Source of the DNA: Phycisphaeraceae bacterium
GTDB taxonomy: Bacteria > Planctomycetota > Phycisphaerae > Phycisphaerales > Zrk34
DNA: 6,614 bases
Assembly: GCA_028281485.1 (NCBI GenBank)
Contig: JANQJT010000250.1
Coordinates: forward strand, 1-6,614
Direction of reading: 5' to 3'
Positions 1 to 6,614 of the stretch are shown here, piece after piece. The position numbers were made by a program, and so were the translations under genes. The notes beneath the pieces were generated by a model. That model did no database searches. It was not told where the DNA came from and saw only the letters and a program-made list of their open reading frames with translations. Position 1 is the stretch's first letter; each line of letters starts with the position of its first letter.

Positions 1-885
1 TTGGCCACCGACTTCATGGACACCCCCCACGCCGACGCCATCTCCGCACCCCCGATCGGTCTGCTCGCCGCCGGAGGCCACCTACCCGTTGCCACCGCCA
101 TGGGCATCCGCGCCGCAGGTCGACGCGTCGCCTGCGTTGGTATCAAGGGGCACTTCGACCAGACTCTGCCCGATCTCTGCGACGAGTTCCGCACCGCCGG
201 CATCATCCAGCTCGGCCGATGGATCCGCGTCCTGCGGAAGTTCGGCTGCCGGGAGATGGTCATGGTCGGTAAGATCCAGAAGGCCCAGATGTACGAGCCG
301 TTCCGCTGGTTCCGCTACATCCCCGACTGGCGCGGCGGTAAGGTATGGTTCATCTCGACCCGCCACGACAAGCGGGCCGACAGCATGCTCACGGCCGTGG
401 CCGATGAGTTCTCACGAGACGGCATCACCATGATCGATTCAACCCGCTACATCCCCGACCTGCTCGCCGACGAGGGCGTGATGACCAAGACCCAACCCTC
501 GGTCGCCCAGCAGATGGACATCGATTTCGCCCTGCCCATCGTGCAGCGTATGGGCGACCTGGATGTCGGCCAGGCCGTGGCCGTCAGCGACCGCGACATC
601 ATCGCCGTCGAAGCCATCGAGGGCACCGACGAGATGATCGCCCGCGCCGGATCGCTCTGTAAACGCGGCAAGTGGACGCTGGTCAAGCTCGCCAAGCCCA
701 ACCAGGACATGCGGTTCGACGTGCCCACCGTCGGCCCGCGCACCATTGAAAACCTCAAGAACGCTGGCGCCGGCTGTCTCGCCGTCGAGGCCGGTAAGAC
801 CATCCTGATCGACAAGCCCGACTTCCTCGCCGAGGCCGACAAGGCCGGCATCGCCGTCGTGGGTGTCAGCGTGGCCACCGGATGA
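1..885 (+). CDS. lpxI: UDP-2,3-diacylglucosamine pyrophosphatase LpxI (left end may be cut)
   Basis: LpxI hydrolyses UDP-2,3-diacylglucosamine to lipid X and UMP, a cytoplasmic/inner-membrane-face step of lipid A synthesis. It replaces LpxH in many non-enteric bacteria. The 294-residue frame has both family halves. The N-terminal domain starts with the glycine-rich GLLAAGGHLPV (about residues 20-30), followed by VGKIQK near 89-94. The C-terminal DUF1009-type domain carries DVGQAVAV (188-195), VEAIEGTDEMI (203-213), the very conserved KPNQDMRFDVPTVG (232-245) and AVEAGKTILID (261-271). The length is close to that of known LpxI proteins (about 270-290). The start is unresolved: the frame is open from base 1, where TTG could serve. 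An in-frame ATG at 16 better fits a family whose glycine-rich motif lies close to the N-terminus, and the true start could also lie upstream of the window. The stop overlaps the next gene by ATGA, so this is probably the upstream member of an operon. Family assignment is confident. Confidence 0.93.
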   Translation: MATDFMDTPHADAISAPPIGLLAAGGHLPVATAMGIRAAGRRVACVGIKGHFDQTLPDLCDEFRTAGIIQLGRWIRVLRKFGCREMVMVGKIQKAQMYEPFRWFRYIPDWRGGKVWFISTRHDKRADSMLTAVADEFSRDGITMIDSTRYIPDLLADEGVMTKTQPSVAQQMDIDFALPIVQRMGDLDVGQAVAVSDRDIIAVEAIEGTDEMIARAGSLCKRGKWTLVKLAKPNQDMRFDVPTVGPRTIENLKNAGAGCLAVEAGKTILIDKPDFLAEADKAGIAVVGVSVATG

Positions 886-1385
886 CCCAGCCCGCCCCGA
901 TCCTCCGTCGCGCCGTCGCCGGCGACCTGCCCGCGGTCAACGCCATCTTCAACCACTACATCACACACAGCTCCTGCATCTTCCACACAGAGCCCGTCTC
1001 GCTGGATTGGCAATCCGACTGGCTCGATCAGCACAACAATCAACACCCCGTCTTCGTCGCCTGCATCGAAGACACAATCGTCGGCTGGGCGGCGCTGTCG
1101 GCCTACAGCGGGCGGTGCGGCTACCGACACACCGCTGAAATCTCCGTCTACGTCCACCACGATCACCACCGGCAGGGCATCGGCGGCGCACTCCTGCAAC
1201 ACCTGATCGACTCCGCAAAACAACTGGGCCACCACACGCTCATCGCCCTGATCACCGCCGACCAGCAGTCAAGCCTCTGCCTGCACGCCAAGCTCGGCTT
1301 CGAACGCGTCGGCCAACTCAATCAGGTCGGCCGCAAGTTTGATCGCTGGCTCGATGTGATCATCATGCAGCACGTGCTCTCATGA
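882..1385 (+). CDS. GNAT N-acetyltransferase, phosphinothricin/L-amino-acid acetyltransferase (PAT) type
   Basis: A 167-residue single-domain GNAT enzyme expected to move an acetyl group from acetyl-CoA to an amine, in the cytosol. It follows the PAT/Bar/MnaT pattern throughout: LRRAVAGDLPAVNAIFNHY at the N-terminus (8-26), PVFVACIEDTIVGWAAL (56-72), YRHTAEISVYV (81-91), the acetyl-CoA pyrophosphate loop HRQGIGGALL (96-105), LHAKLGFERVG (134-144) and a closing VGRKFDRWLDVIIMQ (149-163). Glu86 is at the position of the conserved acidic residue of the family. The first position of the Q/R-x-x-G-x-G loop is His96, a mild deviation. PAT-like enzymes act on methionine sulfoximine, phosphinothricin or other amino acids, but the substrate here cannot be read from sequence. 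The ATG shares bases with the lpxI stop (ATGA), and the gene's own stop overlaps the next start in the same way, so translational coupling is likely. No functional link to lipid A is evident. Confidence 0.88.
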   Translation: MTQPAPILRRAVAGDLPAVNAIFNHYITHSSCIFHTEPVSLDWQSDWLDQHNNQHPVFVACIEDTIVGWAALSAYSGRCGYRHTAEISVYVHHDHHRQGIGGALLQHLIDSAKQLGHHTLIALITADQQSSLCLHAKLGFERVGQLNQVGRKFDRWLDVIIMQHVLS

Positions 1386-1975
1386 ACGACACACCCCAAG
1401 ACAGCTACGTCTCACGCGGTGGACTCAAGCTCGCCGCCGCACTCGACGCCTTCGGACTCGATCCGACCGGCTTCGTCTGCGCCGACTTAGGCTGCAACGT
1501 CGGCGGCTTCACCGACTGCCTCCTCCAACGCGGCGCCGCACGGGTCTACGCCGTCGACACCGGCTACGGTCAACTCGCATGGACACTCCGCAACGACGGA
1601 CGCGTCTCCGTTATGGAACGCACCAACGCCATGCACGTCGACGTCCCGGTCGATTCTGTCGACCTGGTCGTGCTGGACATGGGCTGGACGCCCCAACGCC
1701 ACGCCATCCCCGCCGCCCTGCGATGGAAGCCCGCCCACATCGTCTCACTCATCAAGCCCCACTACGAAGCGTCCGAACAGACGCGCGGCCGAGGCAAGCT
1801 CGACGAAGACCGGGCCGCGGAGGTCTGCAAGCAAACACTCGACCAGGCCGACCAGTGGGGTGTGACCGTCGTCGACCACATCCGCTCGCCCGTCATCGGC
1901 GGGGCGGGCAAGGGCAAACGCGGCAACACCGAATACCTCGCGCTGATGCAGCCGCTGGACACTTCTCGCGGATAA
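1382..1975 (+). CDS. SAM-dependent RNA methyltransferase, TlyA/FtsJ-like, lacking the S4 domain
   Basis: A 197-residue Rossmann methyltransferase that closely follows the catalytic half of TlyA (2'-O-methyltransferase of rRNA, also called hemolysin A). Visible motifs: YVSRGGLKL at 9-17, the SAM-binding motif ADLGCNVGGFTDCLL at 34-48, RVYAVDTGYGQLAW at 54-67, ERTNA at 79-83, LVVLDMGW at 95-102, LIKPHYE at 123-129 and GNTEYL at 181-186. These supply a K-D-K-E set as in RrmJ/TlyA: Lys16, Asp99, Lys125 and Glu184. TlyA proteins are usually about 240-270 residues, with an N-terminal S4 RNA-binding domain of about 60 residues. Here only eight residues precede YVSRGG, and the upstream sequence is the GNAT gene in another frame, so the S4 domain is absent rather than missed. 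TlyA's usual DVSFIS after motif IV is replaced by DMGWTP. The target is probably RNA but is not determined. The ATGA overlap with the GNAT gene indicates an operon. Confidence 0.87.
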   Translation: MNDTPQDSYVSRGGLKLAAALDAFGLDPTGFVCADLGCNVGGFTDCLLQRGAARVYAVDTGYGQLAWTLRNDGRVSVMERTNAMHVDVPVDSVDLVVLDMGWTPQRHAIPAALRWKPAHIVSLIKPHYEASEQTRGRGKLDEDRAAEVCKQTLDQADQWGVTVVDHIRSPVIGGAGKGKRGNTEYLALMQPLDTSRG

Positions 1976-2052
1976 ATAGCACGCCAATACCACGTATTTC
2001 AATAATTACATGTCAACTCAGGACATGAGGCGGTTCACGCATTTACGCAAGC

Positions 2053-2091
2053 GTTTCGTGTGAGTTTCGACACAGAATAATAATCGTTTCG
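2053..2091 (+). repeat. three phased direct copies of GTTTCG
   Basis: The hexamer GTTTCG begins at 2053, 2064 and 2086, that is at steps of 11 and 22 bases. The outer two copies are extended to CGTTTCG. All lie on one strand just upstream of the candidate -35 element at 2106. Direct half-sites at 11-base steps are typical of OmpR/PhoB-type winged-helix response regulators, so an activator site is plausible. No such regulator is visible in this window, and chance recurrence of a short AT-containing word cannot be excluded. Confidence 0.35.
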
Positions 2092-2105
2092 CGGTCTTTT
2101 ATCGC

Positions 2106-2134
2106 TTGTCCCGCCCCCATGGCGCAGATACATT
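2106..2134 (+). promoter_or_regulatory. candidate sigma-70-type promoter for the PEP-CTERM gene
   Basis: TTGTCC (2106-2111, 4 of 6 matches to TTGACA) and TACATT (2129-2134, 4 of 6 to TATAAT) are separated by exactly 17 bases. Transcription would begin near 2141, giving a leader of about 150 bases. Neither hexamer is strong. The spacing and the position in the AT-richer part of the gap are the main support. Confidence 0.35.
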
Positions 2135-2191
2135 AAACGTGTTCATCGCAGCCGCGGTTCTGTGGCTCGCGAATCCAGAGAGAGTTCGGGA

Positions 2192-2285
2192 AGCCTCGGG
2201 GAGATCTGTTGGTCCTGCGTCGCAATCGTTGCGCCGCCGGATGAGGCTATAGGAACTCCGACCCTCGGTCGGCTGGATCTCGGAG
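2192..2285 (+). promoter_or_regulatory. potentially structured leader that can occlude the ribosome binding site
   Basis: Several complementary segments are visible. GAGATCTG (2201-2208) can pair with TGGATCTC (2274-2281; six Watson-Crick pairs plus two G-U). It would enclose a hairpin at 2217-2237 (arms CGCAA/TTGCG, extended by GCG/CGC across one mismatch) and a hairpin CCGACC/GGTCGG (2258-2263 and 2267-2272, 3-base loop). CTC at 2195-2197 could then reach GAG at 2283-2285, within the Shine-Dalgarno. A different pairing, AGCCTC (2192-2197) with GAGGCT (2243-2248), cannot nest with the first. CTCCGA (2256-2261) is also complementary to TCGGAG (2280-2285), which covers the Shine-Dalgarno. I do not recognise any known riboswitch class. 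Short GC-rich pairings arise easily by chance. Confidence 0.3.
2282..2285 (+). promoter_or_regulatory. Shine-Dalgarno of the PEP-CTERM gene
   Basis: GGAG lies seven bases before the ATG at 2293, separated by an A-rich spacer, and supports that start. The same bases fall in the segment that upstream sequence can pair with. Confidence 0.75.
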
Positions 2286-2292
2286 AAAAAAC

Positions 2293-2922
2293 ATGAGACG
2301 CATCCTTCTCGCTAGCGCACTGGCCGTGGCGCTCACCACCGCCACCACCCAGGCCGCGACGCTTTCGACCATCTTCAACGGTGCCGACGCCCGCCAGGGC
2401 GCCCACTTCGACCTGGAGAACATCGGCGCCAGCACCATCACCCTCACCGGCGCTTTCGAGGCCCACCTCGCCAGCGGCGCCCTCGGTGACATGGACGTCT
2501 ACGTCCGCACCGGCACCTACGTCGGCAGCGAGTTCTCCAGCGCCGGCTGGAGCCTGCTCGGCTCCGACGCCATCACCGCCGGCGAGGCCCAGGGTTCCGG
2601 CACGCCCACCCCCTTCGACATCGGCGCCACCTTCGACATCGATCCCGGCGAGGTCTTCGGCTTCTACGTCTACTTCGACGGCACCGCCAACACCTTCCTC
2701 AGCACCAACGACGGCGGCGGCATCTACTCCGACGCCAACCTCAAGCTCACCACCAACCACCACCGCTGGACCAGCGACAACACCTTCGACTCCCCCTTCT
2801 TCGACTCCATCCTCCAGACCAACCGCACCTGGAACGGCACCGTTGAGTACATCCCCGAGCCCGCCAGCCTCGCGCTGCTCGCCCTCGGCGGCCTCGCCCT
2901 CGCTCGTCGCCGCCGCGCCTGA
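2293..2922 (+). CDS. PEP-CTERM sorting-domain secreted protein
   Basis: A 209-residue exported protein. It begins with a Sec signal peptide: basic MRR, a hydrophobic core at about 4-17, and likely cleavage after the alanines at 21-22 (TTQAA). It ends with a complete PEP-CTERM signal: IPEPAS at 187-192, a hydrophobic helix at about 193-204 and the basic tail RRRRA at 205-209. Such tails are recognised and cut by an exosortase in the inner membrane, and no exosortase gene is in this window. The body has no cysteine and looks like an all-beta domain: FDLENIGASTITLTGAF (39-55), MDVYVRTGTYVGSE (67-80), GWSLLGS (85-91), GTPTPFDI (103-110), VFGFYVYF (121-128) and TWNGTVEY (179-186). I recall this pattern from other secreted proteins of PEP-CTERM-rich bacteria, but its function is unknown. 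The gene has its own promoter region and a strong terminator, so it is probably monocistronic. It may be a surface or matrix protein, as inferred for many of this class. Confidence 0.92.
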   Translation: MRRILLASALAVALTTATTQAATLSTIFNGADARQGAHFDLENIGASTITLTGAFEAHLASGALGDMDVYVRTGTYVGSEFSSAGWSLLGSDAITAGEAQGSGTPTPFDIGATFDIDPGEVFGFYVYFDGTANTFLSTNDGGGIYSDANLKLTTNHHRWTSDNTFDSPFFDSILQTNRTWNGTVEYIPEPASLALLALGGLALARRRRA

Positions 2923-2952
2923 TCTCAGGCCGACAATCCGACACGCTCACAC

Positions 2953-2984
2953 GCCCCGATCACACACGATCGGGGCTGTTTTTT
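2953..2984 (+). terminator. intrinsic terminator after the PEP-CTERM gene
   Basis: A perfect 9-bp stem, GCCCCGATC (2953-2961) with GATCGGGGC (2968-2976), has a 6-base loop ACACAC and is followed after TG by six Ts (2979-2984). It begins 30 bases after the stop codon. It should end the PEP-CTERM transcript and insulate gyrA. Confidence 0.93.
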
Positions 2985-2990
2985 GCCCCC

Positions 2991-3008
2991 GAAAATGTAT
3001 CGATTTTC
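2991..3008. promoter_or_regulatory. operator-like dyad upstream of gyrA
   Basis: GAAAAT (2991-2996) and ATTTTC (3003-3008) are perfect inverted copies around a 6-base spacer, and 14 of 18 positions are symmetric. It lies just after the terminator and about 60 bases upstream of the candidate gyrA -10 element. It is suited to a dimeric DNA-binding protein. It does not match the Escherichia coli LexA (CTGT-N8-ACAG) or Bacillus LexA (GAAC-N4-GTTC) sites. A second, GC-rich inverted repeat (CCCGG/CCGGG, 3017-3021 and 3028-3032) follows with no T-run. Confidence 0.3.
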
Positions 3009-3042
3009 CCGCGCTGCCCGGCCCGATCCGGGAGCCTTGTCG

Positions 3043-3072
3043 TTCGCGGATTTACCTTTTTTTAGGTACAAT
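3043..3072 (+). promoter_or_regulatory. candidate gyrA promoter
   Basis: TACAAT (3067-3072) matches the -10 consensus at 5 of 6 positions and lies in an AT-rich patch in otherwise GC-rich DNA, 38 bases before the gyrA ATG. The best -35 at an allowed distance is weak: TTCGCG (3043-3048, 18-base spacer, 3 of 6). Transcription would start near 3079. The -10 element is the convincing part. Confidence 0.5.
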
Positions 3073-3076
3073 TTCC

Positions 3077-3097
3077 CCTTCACCCAGACCGTGAAGG
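3077..3097 (+). promoter_or_regulatory. hairpin over the gyrA Shine-Dalgarno region
   Basis: CCTTCAC (3077-3083) and GTGAAGG (3091-3097) form a perfect 7-bp stem with a 7-base loop. The right arm contains GAAGG (3093-3097), the best purine-rich match near gyrA, although it lies 13 bases from the ATG, which is long. If transcription starts near 3079 the left arm would be the very 5' end of the mRNA, and a start a few bases later would remove part of the stem. Confidence 0.35.
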
Positions 3098-3110
3098 CAG
3101 GCCCTCCCAC

Positions 3111-5784
<2,674 letters not shown>

Positions 5785-5795
<11 letters not shown>

Positions 5796-6114
5796 GCCCT
5801 GGTCCGATGCGATCTATCTCGCCGAGCTGCCCGCCAGGCCGGCCCTGCTCGATGATCTTTCGACACTGCGGCAACTCCAGGAATCCGATCCCCGTCACAT
5901 CGTGCTCGACTTCTCTCAGGTCGACGCCGTCAACTCCTCCCACCTGTCCATGCTCCTGCGCCTTCGCCAGCTCACCATCGCTTCCAGCCGCCAGCTCATC
6001 TGCTGTGCCGTGCCCGATGGCGTCTGGTCCACCTTCCTCGTCACCGGCCTCGACAAGATCTTCCACTTCTCCGAAGAGCCAGGCCCGGCCCTAGCGCAAA
6101 TCCAAATGTCCTGA
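5785..6114 (+). CDS. STAS-domain protein, anti-sigma-factor-antagonist-like
   Basis: A 109-residue protein made almost entirely of one STAS domain, the fold of SpoIIAA/RsbV, which bind an anti-sigma kinase and are switched by serine phosphorylation. Visible are IVLDFSQVDAVNSSHLSMLLRLRQ (39-62), a beta strand LICCAV (71-76) and FLVTGLDKIFHFSEEPGPAL (84-103), which match the family order. Ser52 aligns with the phosphorylated serine of SpoIIAA (DSSGLG), but the preceding Asp is Asn50 and the usual Gly is His53, so classic regulation is uncertain. The start at 5785 is preferred: AAGG (5773-5776) lies eight bases upstream and the protein then begins near the fold. An in-frame ATG at 5734 would add 17 low-complexity Pro/Thr-rich residues inside the gyrA tail. 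The 11-base overlap with gyrA suggests translational coupling. No partner kinase, sigma factor or transporter is in view, so the role is unknown. Confidence 0.8.
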
Positions 6115-6215
6115 CCCCAGGCCCGCTCCCAGCTGACGCTGTTGCACCCTAATCCGCGCCCAAACGGTAGGGCGATCTGTTCGGAAAGAACCCGAATATT
6201 TACTGAACAAAAACA

Positions 6216-6244
6216 TGGACTCCGTACGATCGTTAGGGTATAGT
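6216..6244 (+). promoter_or_regulatory. sigma-70-type promoter for the radical SAM gene
   Basis: TGGACT (6216-6221, 4 of 6) and TATAGT (6239-6244, 5 of 6) are 17 bases apart in an AT-richer stretch, giving a start near 6251 and a leader of about 44 bases. This is the best-formed promoter in the window. The rest of the 6115-6294 gap shows only weak inverted repeats (for example TTCGG/CCGAA at 6180-6184 and 6192-6196) and no convincing terminator for the gyrA-STAS unit. Confidence 0.55.
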
Positions 6245-6282
6245 TTGGGTAAAGCAATCGGGTTCTCAGTCACGGATGCGGC

Positions 6283-6287
6283 AGGAG
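6283..6287 (+). promoter_or_regulatory. Shine-Dalgarno of the radical SAM gene
   Basis: AGGAG lies seven bases before the ATG at 6295. It is the strongest ribosome binding site here and fixes the start of a gene whose N-terminus would otherwise be hard to place. Confidence 0.8.
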
Positions 6288-6294
6288 AAGAGCC

Positions 6295-6614
6295 ATGGCG
6301 GGATCGAACACTCCATTCAAGACATCGCAAGCCCCGTCGACACGGACACTTAACGCCTCTCACAGTCGCTGGGCCCCCAGGGGCCGCGGCTCGGCATCCA
6401 ATCCCCCTAATCGATTTGAGAACCGCTCGCTCGAAGTCATCGACGACGTGTCGAATGGCTCGGAATTGCTTTCACTTCCGGGGGTGGGGGCGGGGCGGAT
6501 GGAGGAGACGCGTGTCTATGTCGATCGGTCGCGCACGGTGATCAACCGGGTCGACTCACCGGACGTGCCGTTCGGCTGGACCCTCAATCCCTACCGCGGC
6601 AGTAAGCGCAGCCG
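6295..6614 (+). CDS. PA0069-family radical SAM protein, N-terminal part (cut by window end)
   Basis: The first 106 codons of a gene running off the right edge. The visible part follows the N-terminus of PA0069-family radical SAM proteins, which have no settled function: RGRGSASNPPNRFE (29-42), then a variable acidic stretch, then TRVYVDRSRTVINRVDSPDV (72-91) and TLNPYRG (96-102), which directly precedes the iron-sulphur cluster motif in the family. There the family normally reads RGCxHGCxYC. This sequence reads RG-Ser103-Lys-Arg-Ser and then CG-, which must be Arg at the second cysteine position. The cluster ligands are therefore substituted or the last bases are wrong. Codon use is less C-biased than in gyrA. 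The promoter and ribosome binding site support independent expression. Confidence 0.82.
   Translation, partial: MAGSNTPFKTSQAPSTRTLNASHSRWAPRGRGSASNPPNRFENRSLEVIDDVSNGSELLSLPGVGAGRMEETRVYVDRSRTVINRVDSPDVPFGWTLNPYRGSKRS

Larger units (their letters stand above)
1976..2292 (+). other. 317-base intergenic region: operon end, promoter region and long leader
   Basis: No credible gene lies in this stretch. The left part (about 1976-2140) is clearly AT-richer than its surroundings, as expected for a control region. It holds a 6-bp inverted repeat CATGTC/GACATG (2009-2014 and 2022-2027, 7-base gap) with no T-run after it, so it is not a convincing terminator for the upstream operon. It also holds an ACGC-AA-GCGT dyad (2045-2054), three GTTTCG copies and a candidate promoter. 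The right part (about 2141-2292) is GC-rich with several complementary segments, and is most simply read as the transcribed leader of the PEP-CTERM gene. Confidence 0.6.

Noticed and set aside
447..1235. A 262-codon open frame on the - strand across lpxI and the GNAT gene
   Set aside because: It is antisense to two clearly recognised genes, crosses their boundary, and has no recognisable domain.
2119..2136. A five-codon leader peptide (ATG to TAA)
   Set aside because: It overlaps the candidate -10 element, so it would not be transcribed from that promoter, and it has no Shine-Dalgarno site.
2162..2235. Possible sigma-54 promoter upstream of the PEP-CTERM gene, as in some Zoogloea PEP-CTERM systems
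   Set aside because: TGGCTCG and TTGGTCC look like the -24 half, but no GC doublet occurs at the required 10-base distance.
2381..3094. A + strand frame within and beyond the PEP-CTERM gene
   Set aside because: Its translation is Pro/Ala/Ser/Thr low complexity, a frame-shifted shadow of the PEP-CTERM gene that reads through the terminator.
6148..6197. Terminator for the gyrA-STAS unit
   Set aside because: Only short, interrupted stems (CCCTA/TAGGG and TTCGG/CCGAA) are present and no T-run follows either.
6215..6541. A + strand frame overlapping the start of the radical SAM gene
   Set aside because: It starts inside the promoter, has an arginine-rich low-complexity translation, and conflicts with the well-supported frame at 6295.

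Overview
The window is a GC-rich bacterial chromosomal segment with every supported gene on the + strand. LpxI (lipid A synthesis) points to a diderm with an outer membrane. A secreted PEP-CTERM protein points to an exosortase sorting system. Together with the GC-rich, C-ending codon use and the style of the GyrA sequence, this suits a planctomycete, perhaps of the Phycisphaerae, or a related PVC-group bacterium. That placement is an inference from gene content, not a phylogenetic result.

Layout. Positions 1-1975 hold a tight three-gene operon: lpxI, a PAT-type GNAT acetyltransferase, and a TlyA/FtsJ-like methyltransferase without an S4 domain. Both junctions are ATGA start/stop overlaps. Positions 1976-2292 form a 317-base intergenic region, AT-richer at its left end. 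It contains phased GTTTCG repeats, a candidate promoter and a long leader that can fold. Next come a single-gene unit for a PEP-CTERM protein (2293-2922) and a strong intrinsic terminator (2953-2984). A promoter region leads to gyrA (3111-5795), whose end overlaps the start of a small STAS-domain gene (5785-6114). After 180 bases with a good sigma-70-type promoter and Shine-Dalgarno site, a PA0069-family radical SAM gene begins at 6295 and runs off the right edge.

How the genes work together. The first operon joins an envelope-lipid enzyme to two modifying enzymes, probably for shared expression rather than one pathway. The PEP-CTERM protein is an envelope or secreted product under its own control. 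GyrA is the gyrase A subunit, and its translation may be coupled to the STAS protein, a link with no obvious functional reason.

No clearly new multi-gene system is present. The points most worth checking are: (1) the radical SAM gene reads Ser and Arg where the first two cluster cysteines belong, right at the window edge; (2) the PEP-CTERM gene has phased repeats and a leader that could hide its ribosome binding site; (3) GyrA has Pro at the acidic quinolone-contact position; (4) gyrA and the STAS gene overlap.
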